A DNA stretch of 64,000 bases from Pirellulaceae bacterium. GTDB lineage: Bacteria > Planctomycetota > Planctomycetia > Pirellulales > Pirellulaceae. The stretch is taken from contig JAHDXO010000043.1 in the NCBI GenBank assembly GCA_023382975.1, forward strand, positions 32,565 through 96,564, read 5' to 3'. The translations under genes and the position numbers were made by a program. Below the pieces are notes generated by a model, which saw nothing but the letters and a program-made list of their open reading frames with translations, ran no database searches and was not told the DNA's origin. Numbering within the stretch: position 1 is the stretch's first letter; every line of letters starts with the position of its first letter. Below are positions 42,763 to 50,309 of this stretch, piece after piece.

Positions 42763-43671
42763 TTACCCCATCCCGGCGACGCGCTGGCGCACGGCCTCGC
42801 CTAACGCCAACATCGCGCTGACGTCAAGTTCCTCGGCACGAGCGTTCCCGTCAAGCCCCTGTTGAAGCATGATCTCATCGACGGAGGGCTTATCCAGTTG
42901 CGTTTTGAAGGCGCTTAACAACTCGCTGCGCAGGAACTTGCGGCGATGAAAGAACATCGCGCGGACAAAGCTGTGAAAGAACACCGGGTCGATCAGCATC
43001 GCCCGTTTCTCGGGGACGGGCCGGATTTGCAGGATCGTCGAGTCGACTTGGGGACGAGGCCAAAACACGCTCGGCGGCAGAACACGCACGATCTCCGTCT
43101 CGCACTGGCACTGAATCCAAATGCTCAAGGCCCCGTATTGTTTGGTACACGGAGCGGCGGTCATCCGCTCCGCCAACTCCTTCTGAATCGTCACCGTCAT
43201 CGAAACCGGCAGCGGTTCGATGTGCAGCAGATTCGAAATAATCGGAGTCGCCACGTTGTAAGGCAGATTCGCCGCCAGCTTCAAACGCAGCCCCGGGCGT
43301 TCGGCCAGCCGGCCGCGGATCGCTTCGAGCACTTGGGGAGCGAAACGGTTCTTGTTCTTCAGGGCGTCCAACTGCAACATGGTGATGTTGTCGAAGTCGA
43401 TCAGCGTCTCGGCAGCCAGTTGATGCAGATGCTCGTCGATCTCGACCGTGACCACCGCGGCCGCGTGCTCCGCCAGCATGGCCGTCAGCGATCCTGTGCC
43501 CGTCCCGATCTCCAGCACGACATCGTCCGGTCCGCACGCAGCCGCGTCGGCCAACAGGCGGACCAGATTCAGATCGACCAGGAAGTTCTGCCCGTGACGC
43601 GTGTCCGGCGTCAGCCCGACTTCGCGGAAGCGTTGGATCAGGTACGAAACCGTCTGGCGCGGAGAGTTCAT
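42763..43671 (-). CDS. rsmA: 16S rRNA dimethyladenosine transferase
   Basis: A 302-residue SAM-dependent methylase (KsgA) that dimethylates two adenines near the 3' end of 16S rRNA. Motifs: HGQNFLVDLNLVRLL, VLEIGTGTGSLTAML, VEIDEHLH, the NLPY motif in LAANLPYNVATPII, VFWPRPQVDSTI, and FFHRRKFLRSEL. The ATG at 43671 fits; a 58-codon upstream extension overlaps the next gene. Confidence 0.93.
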   Translation of the reverse strand: MNSPRQTVSYLIQRFREVGLTPDTRHGQNFLVDLNLVRLLADAAACGPDDVVLEIGTGTGSLTAMLAEHAAAVVTVEIDEHLHQLAAETLIDFDNITMLQLDALKNKNRFAPQVLEAIRGRLAERPGLRLKLAANLPYNVATPIISNLLHIEPLPVSMTVTIQKELAERMTAAPCTKQYGALSIWIQCQCETEIVRVLPPSVFWPRPQVDSTILQIRPVPEKRAMLIDPVFFHSFVRAMFFHRRKFLRSELLSAFKTQLDKPSVDEIMLQQGLDGNARAEELDVSAMLALGEAVRQRVAGMG

Positions 43672-43708
43672 CAATCGTGTTCTTCGTCGGCAACAGGAGC
43701 AAAGTGGT

Positions 43709-45157
43709 TCAAAAAGACAACAGACACTGCCAGATAAACGCGTTACCCAGTCCTTCGATCTGGTCCCAGACCCGTTGAGCCAGGGCCTCGTCGCCAAGGA
43801 TCTCCGGAATCTCGCGGCGTTTCTCGTCCCAGGGCACGCAGACACCCGGCTTGATCCGCGGTTGCGGCCGGCCTCGCAGACCGAACCCCGTCTCCGGCAA
43901 AGGCTCGACCGGCGACGCCGGCGCGACCGCTGCAGTGGAAGGCGTGCCGGAATAGACGCCGTATTGCCGAGTCGCCTCGGTCATCGCTCGCAGGTTCTCG
44001 ATTCGCGTGTCGTTCTGCATGATTGCCCCGGCATCCATGATGTAGCCGCCATCGCCGGCAACCCCGTCGATGACTCGACGGCAATAATCGCGCACTTCCT
44101 CCGGCGTCCCGAAACTCAGCAAACGGTTCGGGATGCCGCCGCTTAAACAGAACTTGTGCCCGATCTTGCGATGAGCCTCGAAGATATCGTCCTGGTCGAC
44201 GTGGTAGACGATGCTCTGGTCCGGCAGTTCGGAAAAAGCGTCCAGGTGGGCGTTCCACTTGCCTTCGGCGTAGAACAACGTCTGGTGGCCGTGAGCCCAG
44301 AGTTCCTCGATGATCGGCTTGAGCGTCGGCCAGAAATGCGACGCGAATTGCTGGTGGTTGATGAACGGGACACAGCCGCGATGCATCCAGAACCCGATCG
44401 GCACCTGCTTGGCCGGGTCCGCCGTGGTCAGCGCGACGTGCGTCAGATGAGGCACCAGCGCCTCGCAGGCCGCCAGCACCTTGTCGGGCTGCGTGTGCAT
44501 GTCCATCACCAGACCGATGTAGCCTCGCAGCTTGTCGGCGATGATGTCGAACGGCGCCTTCAGGATGCCGGCGATCGCCGACACGGTGCCGCACTCCTGC
44601 CGCAGCAACTGATTCTGGTGGCCCAACGCCCCGAAATACTGCATCATGGCCATGCCGCCCTTGACCAAGGCCAGATTGTGCCGATACGTCGCCGGTTGCC
44701 CCGGCGCCACCATGTCCGCCGAGACGCGAGGCAGCCAGACGTTGTACAGGAACCCCGTCGGGTCGTCGATCAACTGATCGTACTCGTCGGCTTTCATGAA
44801 CGCGTCGTCCTCGCCCGGCTCGCGGTACTGGAAGCCGACATTCGGTTCGATGTGGATTCCCGGAATGCCGTAGTATTTCAGCCCTAGCGCCTGGGTCAGC
44901 CCAGTCCACACGTAGACCATGTTGCAGACGACCGCGTCCCAGTCGAAATCGAGTGCACAGCGGCGGGCCGCCTCCAAAGCGTATTCGTAGTCGTGCGTCA
45001 CCTGCTGGCACGTGTACCCCGCGTGGACCGCGGTCACCTCGGCCACGAACGGCCGGATGGGGACCATGTCCGGCATTTCGTTCCGCATCGCGGTCATGTA
45101 GCGATTCAACCGTTGCGCGTACAGCGTTTCCGTGTCCGAGTGGATGGCATTGCTCAC
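43709..45157 (-). CDS. Uroporphyrinogen decarboxylase-family protein (URO-D/methyltransferase fold)
   Basis: A 482-residue protein starting at GTG (45157), chosen because GGAGG lies just upstream (45170-45174); the frame is open to 45205. It has a URO-D/corrinoid methyltransferase-like barrel, with HLTHVALTTADPA, GFWMHRGCVPF, NHQQFASHFWPTLKPIIEEL, LSGGIPNRLLSFGTPEEV and the C-terminal YIMDAGAIMQNDTRIENL motif. Such members usually act in methyl transfer rather than haem synthesis. No corrinoid partner is adjacent. Substrate unknown. Confidence 0.8.
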   Translation of the reverse strand: MSNAIHSDTETLYAQRLNRYMTAMRNEMPDMVPIRPFVAEVTAVHAGYTCQQVTHDYEYALEAARRCALDFDWDAVVCNMVYVWTGLTQALGLKYYGIPGIHIEPNVGFQYREPGEDDAFMKADEYDQLIDDPTGFLYNVWLPRVSADMVAPGQPATYRHNLALVKGGMAMMQYFGALGHQNQLLRQECGTVSAIAGILKAPFDIIADKLRGYIGLVMDMHTQPDKVLAACEALVPHLTHVALTTADPAKQVPIGFWMHRGCVPFINHQQFASHFWPTLKPIIEELWAHGHQTLFYAEGKWNAHLDAFSELPDQSIVYHVDQDDIFEAHRKIGHKFCLSGGIPNRLLSFGTPEEVRDYCRRVIDGVAGDGGYIMDAGAIMQNDTRIENLRAMTEATRQYGVYSGTPSTAAVAPASPVEPLPETGFGLRGRPQPRIKPGVCVPWDEKRREIPEILGDEALAQRVWDQIEGLGNAFIWQCLLSF

Positions 45158-45215
45158 GACCGATATCCTCCGCGGCGGGGTGGAAGGGAGTTGTAACGGG
45201 CCCAATCGAGGAAAG

Positions 45216-45302
45216 CGGATGGGACAGGATTCGAACCTGCGGTGGACTCACGCCCACAGCGGTTTTCAAGACCGCCGCCTTAGACCACTCGGCCACCCAT
45301 CC
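45216..45302 (-). tRNA. tRNA-Ser (UGA)
   Basis: An 87-nt cloverleaf on the minus strand: acceptor arms GGATGGG and CCCATCC, class II long variable arm (GTGGGCGTGAGTCCAC region), anticodon loop CTTGAAA (anticodon TGA), and T arm with GGTTCGAATCC. The CCA end is not encoded. Its 5' half is the attachment site of the element that follows. Confidence 0.95.
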
Positions 45303-45333
45303 GGAACGTTGTTTTTACCGTGTTTTCTTGCGT
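45264..45333. repeat. Left attachment repeat (attL) of the integrated element
   Basis: A 70-bp sequence repeated at 54628-54697 with two differences; the first 46 bp (45264-45309) are identical. It begins exactly at the tRNA anticodon loop and covers the 5' half of the gene plus 31 bp of upstream flank. Confidence 0.9.
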
Positions 45334-45358
45334 CTGCCGTTTTTTTGTCATTCCGTCT

Positions 45359-45420
45359 GTACAACGGATTGTACAACGGATATGATGGTTTTCGGCGGTT
45401 GTACAACGGCACGTACAACC
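45359..45420. promoter_or_regulatory. Four GTACAAC repeats near the left end
   Basis: GTACAAC occurs at 45359, 45371, 45401 and 45413, as two pairs each spaced 12 bp. The third lies in the palindrome GTTGTACAAC. An inverted pair occurs near the right end (54492-54507). They are likely integrase arm sites or operators of an element regulator. Confidence 0.6.
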
Positions 45421-45424
45421 AAAC

Positions 45425-45452
45425 GCCCCGCCCGGCGGCTACCGGACGGGGC
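45425..45452 (+). promoter_or_regulatory. 28-nt hairpin before the integrase gene
   Basis: GCCCCGCC and GACGGGGC close a hairpin 36 bp before the integrase ATG. The same arms, with a different loop, recur at 48055-48082 before the ATPase gene. Confidence 0.5.
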
Positions 45453-45488
45453 AAGATCCACCTAACCCAGTTACAAGCGAGGTGAACC

Positions 45489-46721
45489 ATGAAACGCAAG
45501 TCTAGCCGATCCAAGCCCGCCCGCAAGTCGCGTTCCGAATTCCCGCTATCCCGCCATTCTAGGGGCGTTTGGTGCAAGAACATCAAGACGCCAGATGGTT
45601 GGAAGATGTTCTACTTCGGGCGCATCGAGGGCGACGAAGACGGATGCAAGGCGCTGGAACTGTTCAACCATGAAGCCCCGTATCATCGCGAGGGCCGAAT
45701 CCCGCCCCCGTTGCCCCGGCTGGTTGAAGAATCGGACGTCTTGACGGTCAAGAAGCTGGTCAACAAGTTCTTGAACTTCAAGCACCAGTTGGTTGAAAGC
45801 GGCGAACTGGCACAGAGATCGCTTGACGAGTACATCCTGACAAGCGAACTGCTTGCCGAACACCTGGGGAGTTCCCGCCCGGTTTCCGATCTGACTTCGG
45901 GCGACTTTCAATCTTTCCGCGCGGTACTCGCCAAGCGGTATGGCCCCGTCCGGTTGGGCAACACCATACAGCGGGTCCGGTCGATTTTCAAATTCGGCTA
46001 CGATTCCGACATGATGGACAAGCCCGTCAAGTTTGGCCCCGGCTTCCGGAAGCCATCGGCGAAAACGCTTCGGGCCACTCGGCTGGAAAAAGGGCCGAAG
46101 ATGTTCCAACCCGAGGAACTGCGGGCCATCTTGGAACATGCAACCCCGAATATCAAGGCGATGGTTCTACTCGGCATCAACGGGGGACTCGGCAACACGG
46201 ACTGCGCGGAACTGGAGTTGCGACGGTTGGACCTGACATCCGGTTGGCTGGTCTATCCGCGTGGCAAGACCGCCATCAATCGAAGAATCTCGCTCTGGCC
46301 GGAGACGATCGAAGCCATCAAGGAAGCCATCAAGCACCGAGGCACCCCGCAAGACCCGCAAGACAAGGGGCTGTTGTTCATCGGCCGGCGCGGTCAAAAC
46401 TACGTGGTCGGTCGGAAGGGATACCGCATCCATCAAGAGTTTCAGCGGGTTTGCAAAGCGGCCGGCGTGGCTGGTCGGACGTTCTACGATTTGCGAAGAA
46501 CGTTCGAAACGGTCGGGGGAGCAAGCCGAGATCAAGCCGCGGTCGACGCCGTTATGGGGCACGCCCCACCCGAAAACGACATGGCTGCGCTGTACCGTCA
46601 AACGGTTGGCGACGATCGCTTGCAGGCCGTTGTCAATCATGTTCGGCAATGGCTGTTCCCACGGGCTGCCGAGTCGGACACCGAGGAACCGGCGACTTTG
46701 CGGTTTCCATCGGCCGGTTGA
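45489..46721 (+). CDS. Tyrosine recombinase (integrase) of the element
   Basis: A 410-residue site-specific recombinase, ATG preceded by GAGGTG. The N-terminus is basic (MKRKSSRSKPARKSRS), followed by a SAM-like DNA-binding core (LGSSRPVSDLTSGDFQSFR) and the catalytic domain. Catalytic motifs: box II YDLRRTFET with the conserved Arg but Tyr in place of the usual His, MGHAPPEND, and the nucleophile in ALYRQTVGD. The usual box I Arg is not evident in INGGLGNTDCAEL. This variant pattern is one I associate with planctomycete integrases. It presumably acts on the repeat in tRNA-Ser. Confidence 0.9.
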   Translation: MKRKSSRSKPARKSRSEFPLSRHSRGVWCKNIKTPDGWKMFYFGRIEGDEDGCKALELFNHEAPYHREGRIPPPLPRLVEESDVLTVKKLVNKFLNFKHQLVESGELAQRSLDEYILTSELLAEHLGSSRPVSDLTSGDFQSFRAVLAKRYGPVRLGNTIQRVRSIFKFGYDSDMMDKPVKFGPGFRKPSAKTLRATRLEKGPKMFQPEELRAILEHATPNIKAMVLLGINGGLGNTDCAELELRRLDLTSGWLVYPRGKTAINRRISLWPETIEAIKEAIKHRGTPQDPQDKGLLFIGRRGQNYVVGRKGYRIHQEFQRVCKAAGVAGRTFYDLRRTFETVGGASRDQAAVDAVMGHAPPENDMAALYRQTVGDDRLQAVVNHVRQWLFPRAAESDTEEPATLRFPSAG

Positions 46722-46837
46722 AAGCGGTACAATCGAGATTTGACGGGCTAGGGTAGGCCACCTGAAAAGCGGACATCCTGAACCGCCCGCCCGTCGATTT
46801 CTTCAATTCAGGAATTCGCCAATCAGGAGGGCGAAAC

Positions 46838-47434
46838 ATGCACGAACCCATCATCGAACAAGCCCGCAAGTTCTTGTCGTGGCTGGACGCAACACAAGTT
46901 CCGGCGACTGCGGGCGCGGTTCTGCCGAGAACCGACTTGCACCGTTTCCGGGAACTGGCGAACGGGGTTTGGCAAGCGTGGTTCGTGGCCACCGTCGAAG
47001 CTGGCCACCGGCTGCCCGATGACACCGAAGCCGCGTTTCGAGCGTTTGAAGACGCCGTGTTTTCCGAGGACTGGAACGGCCGGGTTCTGATTGTCCAGCA
47101 AGTGCGACAGCAGCAAACCCGTTTTCCGAGCTTCCCGGTTCACGATCCGTGGGAACTGGCTTACGATCCGGCGCGGTTGGCAGCGGTTCGGAAGTCGCTC
47201 GAGCGCATCGCGGGGCCGCGGCTGATTGAAGAACCACTCGCCCCACCGGCTGCCGAGTCGGATGATGACATACCTTGGAGCAAGCCCGAACCGCCGAAGA
47301 ACTGGGCGGACATGTTCAACTGTAGCGAGCGGACGTTCAAGCGGAGAGTCGAGAACGGCACGATTCACGCGAGGAAACTGAGCACCAAGGCATATCAGGT
47401 GGACAAACGGCAGATTCCCAAGACGAGGAATTGA
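46838..47434 (+). CDS. Element protein with C-terminal HTH-like segment
   Basis: A 198-residue protein with AGGAGG before its ATG. No enzyme motif is seen. The C-terminal part (WADMFNCSERTFKRRVENG, then ARKLSTKAYQVDKRQ) looks like a MerR/excisionase-type DNA-binding segment. It is followed by the 10-bp-phased repeats and a terminator. A regulatory role is inference. Confidence 0.6.
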   Translation: MHEPIIEQARKFLSWLDATQVPATAGAVLPRTDLHRFRELANGVWQAWFVATVEAGHRLPDDTEAAFRAFEDAVFSEDWNGRVLIVQQVRQQQTRFPSFPVHDPWELAYDPARLAAVRKSLERIAGPRLIEEPLAPPAAESDDDIPWSKPEPPKNWADMFNCSERTFKRRVENGTIHARKLSTKAYQVDKRQIPKTRN

Positions 47435-47444
47435 CGGCTGACTT

Positions 47445-47484
47445 GACACAACTGGACACAAGTTGACACAAGTGGACAAATGGC
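47445..47484 (+). repeat. 10-bp phased direct repeats
   Basis: GACACAACTG, GACACAAGTT, GACACAAGTG and GACAAATGGC start at 47445, 47455, 47465 and 47475, exactly one helical turn apart. They partly overlap the terminator stem and precede the excisionase-like gene. Probable operator or iteron-like binding site. Confidence 0.6.
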
Positions 47485-47510
47485 TTGCATTGCCGTTGTC
47501 CACTTTTTTT
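47470..47510 (+). terminator. Rho-independent terminator
   Basis: AAGTGGACAA (47470-47479) pairs with TTGTCCACTT (47496-47505), followed by T residues to 47510. It ends the integrase/46838 unit. Confidence 0.75.
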
Positions 47511-47529
47511 ATGCGCGCATGATGGTGGC

Positions 47530-47736
47530 ATGAACACTACATGCCCCCACCTGCTGACGCCGATGGAAGCCGCGGATATCTTGCGACTTCCAACCCGGCA
47601 AGTCGTGAAACTGGCCAAGTCTGGCACCATTCCGCGGGTACTCTTGCCCGGCGAAGAAATCCGATTCGATGAATCAGATCTGCGGACGTGGATCGAAGCC
47701 CGCAAGCAAGACGGGGAGGGCCGCGCCGATGACTGA
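47530..47736 (+). CDS. Excisionase-like HTH protein
   Basis: A 68-residue MerR/excisionase-type helix-turn-helix protein (LTPMEAADILRLPTRQVVKLA, then RVLLPGEEIRFDESDLRTWIE). The ATG is at 47530. It overlaps the next gene by eight bases. Likely a recombination directionality factor or repressor of the element. Confidence 0.75.
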   Translation: MNTTCPHLLTPMEAADILRLPTRQVVKLAKSGTIPRVLLPGEEIRFDESDLRTWIEARKQDGEGRADD

Positions 47737-48019
47737 CACCACCCCCCGAGCCGAGATCCCCGCCTACCTGACCGCGCAGGAAACCGCCCGGCTGCTGCGC
47801 GTCCGCCAAGCAAAAGTGATCCGTTGGCTGCGGTCGGGCGAACTTGCCGGCGCCGATCTATCCGAGCGACCTGGGCGCGGTCGGGCGCGTTGGCGCATCA
47901 GCAAAGAGGCAATCGAGCAATTCTTGCGGGCGCGACAACCCGCCCCACCCGCCAAGAGAGCCGCGCGGCGACGGACCAAGCAGGAGCGCCCGGCCGGTTG
48001 GATCGAATTCATCAAGTAG
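47729..48019 (+). CDS. HTH DNA-binding protein
   Basis: A 96-residue helix-turn-helix protein (LTAQETARLLRVRQAKVIRWL) with a wing (RARWRISKEAIEQFLRAR) and a basic Pro/Arg-rich tail. It is paralogous in style to the preceding excisionase-like protein and overlaps it. Confidence 0.7.
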   Translation: MTDTTPRAEIPAYLTAQETARLLRVRQAKVIRWLRSGELAGADLSERPGRGRARWRISKEAIEQFLRARQPAPPAKRAARRRTKQERPAGWIEFIK

Positions 48020-48054
48020 GACCGAGACACCCCGCCCGGCGTAGCAACGAAAAT

Positions 48055-48082
48055 GCCCCGCCGATCACGACTTCGACGGGGC
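48055..48082 (+). promoter_or_regulatory. 28-nt hairpin before the ATPase gene
   Basis: GCCCCGCC and GACGGGGC close a hairpin of the same length and arms as at 45425-45452, 22 bp before the ATPase ATG. Confidence 0.5.
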
Positions 48083-48104
48083 AAAGCACAAATGGACTAG
48101 CACT

Positions 48105-49328
48105 ATGGTAGGCATGAATCACGAACGAATCAAGACGGAACAACTGACGCGCGGCGAGTGCTGGGAACCCCCCGCCGACGAACTACCACCCGATGCGCTG
48201 CGGTTCGATCCGAGCGAATTCAGCAGCGCGGCCGATTTTGACGCCCCACCCGCGGCCACTGTGGGCCAGGCGGGCAGGAAGGCGACGGCTGTGGAGACAA
48301 AGCCCGTCATTCCGACATCGCGAACCGTACGCGAACTGGTTCGGATGTTCCCCAAGATGCGAAAGGTGAGCATCTACGGGCTGCTGAGAATCGGCGAAAC
48401 AGTAAACATCATTGCCCCACCGAAGACGGGCAAATCCTGGGGGGCTGCCGATCTGGCCATCCACAAGGCAACCGGGCGAAAGTGGCTCGACAACTTCGAG
48501 TGCGAACCCGGCTTGGTGGTGATACTCGACAACGAACTGCATGGCGAAACCATCGCCCACCGTTTGCCCCAAGTTGCCGAGGCGCGCGGCATCGCGTTCG
48601 ATGACTACGCCGACAAGATACAGGTAGTGTCATTGCGGGGCCATTTGTGCGACGTCTACGGCATCGGCGACGTGTTGAAGCAATTCCCCGCCGACGAACT
48701 GGACGGGGCGCTTGTGGTGGTTGATGCCTTCTACCGCATTTTGCCACCTGGAGTATCCGAAAACGACAACGGGGCAATCGCGAACATTTACAACGAAATC
48801 GACCGATTGGCGATGACTTACGGGTGTTCGTTCTGCTTGATCCACCACTCGACAAAAGGCAACCAAGCTGCAAAGGCCGTTACCGACGTAGGGGCCGGCG
48901 CTGGATCGCAAGCACGGGCCACCGATACCCACCTGATTCTGCGGGCGCATGCCGAGCAAGGGCACTACGTCCTAGAGGCTGCCGTCCGAAGCTGGGCACC
49001 CGTTGAACCGCTCGTGTTGAAATGGGACTGGCCAGTCTGGCAACTGGCCACCGGGTTGGATGCGAGCCAGTTGAAGACGGACAAGCCCACCCCCGCCAAC
49101 CGGCTGGAACAATGCAAGGCTGCCATTTTGAAATCGTTCGTGCATTATCCGGACGGGGCCACCAAGCGCAAAATCCAAGAGCATACCGGACGTCCTACCG
49201 TCTGGCAGCAAGCACTAGCAGAACTGCTTGACGCTGGCGACGTGGTAACGTGCGAAATCCCTAACCCCACCCACAAGAAAGCCGATTCGGGCTACAAGCG
49301 AGTTTACACCAATGACGACGATATTTGA
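48105..49328 (+). CDS. RecA-fold AAA ATPase, replication-type (RepA/AAA_25-like)
   Basis: A 407-residue protein. Walker A: IIAPPKTGKSWGA; Walker B: GALVVVDAFYRILP; a DnaB/RepA-like motif CLIHHSTKGNQ. The N-terminus is a linker region, and the C-terminus (about 330-400) looks like a winged helix (KRKIQEHTGRPTVWQQAL). Members of this group act as helicase-like replication proteins of phages, plasmids and satellites. No separate primase is seen. An alternative start is the ATG at 48114. Confidence 0.82.
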   Translation: MVGMNHERIKTEQLTRGECWEPPADELPPDALRFDPSEFSSAADFDAPPAATVGQAGRKATAVETKPVIPTSRTVRELVRMFPKMRKVSIYGLLRIGETVNIIAPPKTGKSWGAADLAIHKATGRKWLDNFECEPGLVVILDNELHGETIAHRLPQVAEARGIAFDDYADKIQVVSLRGHLCDVYGIGDVLKQFPADELDGALVVVDAFYRILPPGVSENDNGAIANIYNEIDRLAMTYGCSFCLIHHSTKGNQAAKAVTDVGAGAGSQARATDTHLILRAHAEQGHYVLEAAVRSWAPVEPLVLKWDWPVWQLATGLDASQLKTDKPTPANRLEQCKAAILKSFVHYPDGATKRKIQEHTGRPTVWQQALAELLDAGDVVTCEIPNPTHKKADSGYKRVYTNDDDI

Positions 49329-49387
49329 CGCAAAAGGTACGGGAGCGCAGAGCGGCGCGCACGGTGCGCAATTCGTGCTGCGCGGCG

Positions 49388-49471
49388 GGGTGCTTTCCCG
49401 GGGGGCCGGCGCGCAGCAATCCCCTAAAGGGAATTGCTGCGCGCCGGTCCCCCCTGTGAACGAAAGCACCC
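49388..49471 (+). promoter_or_regulatory. 84-nt inverted repeat between the ATPase gene and the capsid operon
   Basis: Outer arms GGGTGCTTTC and GAAAGCACCC enclose inner arms GGGGGG-CCGGCGCGCAGCAAT and ATTGCTGCGCGCCGG-CCCCCC, with small internal loops. It is the strongest structure in the element. The rest of the 207-bp gap (49329-49535) has no gene. It may be a replication origin, packaging signal or attenuator. Confidence 0.65.
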
Positions 49472-49535
49472 TAGGACTGAACACCGATCAGAGAAACCAG
49501 ACAAACCCAATCCACTTTCAAAGGGAGCAAGCGCA

Positions 49536-49763
49536 ATGATCGAAACTGAACGAACTGAGCGGCGCATCATCCAACAGGCGTTCGGGGGTGCTGCCCAACT
49601 GGTCGAAACTGGTCCTGCACCTGGGCACCCTGGGCGCGTCGAGATCTGGCGCGGGGGTGGGTTGCTGGGCAGCGGTACGACGTTCGCCCGGGCGTTGGCC
49701 GATTCGCTGGCGTTCACGTTGCCCGGCGTGGTTCGTGCCATTGAATTGGAGGTGCTGCTGTGA
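49536..49763 (+). CDS. Small element protein, unknown
   Basis: A 75-residue protein with AAGGGAG before its ATG. It has a short beta pattern followed by a helical stretch (ARALADSLAFTLPGVVRAIE). I do not recognise it. Its stop overlaps the next start (GTGA). Confidence 0.55.
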   Translation: MIETERTERRIIQQAFGGAAQLVETGPAPGHPGRVEIWRGGGLLGSGTTFARALADSLAFTLPGVVRAIELEVLL

Positions 49764-49996
49764 GATCCGGCGACCCCTGCCCGCATTGTTCCCGCGGCGT
49801 GTTGCTGGTCTACAGTACCCGGTCGACACCTGGGGGGCGGATTCGCTATCTGAAATGCGATCAATGCGGACTCACACAAAAACAGGTGTCCCGGTTTGCT
49901 ACCGATCTAGCAAATCGAGACGATTTGGCCGTTGGACGCTGCCCTTGCTGCGGTAGACTGTGGGGAACTTCTGACACACGGGGAAATGAATCATGA
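49760..49996 (+). CDS. Zinc-ribbon protein of the element
   Basis: A 78-residue protein starting at GTG. Three CxxC pairs are visible: CPHC, CDQC and CPCC. It probably binds zinc and perhaps nucleic acid. It overlaps both neighbours (GTGA and ATGA), so 49536-50307 is a coupled chain. Confidence 0.65.
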   Translation: MRSGDPCPHCSRGVLLVYSTRSTPGGRIRYLKCDQCGLTQKQVSRFATDLANRDDLAVGRCPCCGRLWGTSDTRGNES

Positions 49997-50307
49997 CCGA
50001 ACTGCTTTCCATCGACACGGTTGCCGAGCGCTGCCAAGTCGATGTGCCTACCGTCCTACGCTGGATTCGCGACGGCGACATTCCCGCCCCCTGCATCGTC
50101 GGGGGGTTGGCTCGTTGGACGTCTGGCGGCTTCGACACCTGGGCGGCTTCCGGCTGCCCGAAGTGCGATCCGCCCGGCTACTGCGACTTCGAGCGGGTTC
50201 GCCTTGCCTACTCTGAGGACGCATGGATTCGTGTTGTTGAACTGGCTGACAAGATCGGTGCTGACCGCGCCGAAGAGATCCTGATTGAACTGGAAACGGA
50301 GAATTGA
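49993..50307 (+). CDS. HTH protein before the capsid gene
   Basis: A 104-residue protein with an excisionase-like helix-turn-helix (SIDTVAERCQVDVPTVLRWIRD), then a Cys-containing segment (GCPKCDPPGYC) and an acidic helix. It may be a regulator of the capsid operon or a small terminase-like DNA binder; not decided. Confidence 0.6.
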   Translation: MTELLSIDTVAERCQVDVPTVLRWIRDGDIPAPCIVGGLARWTSGGFDTWAASGCPKCDPPGYCDFERVRLAYSEDAWIRVVELADKIGADRAEEILIELETEN

Positions 50308-50309
50308 CA

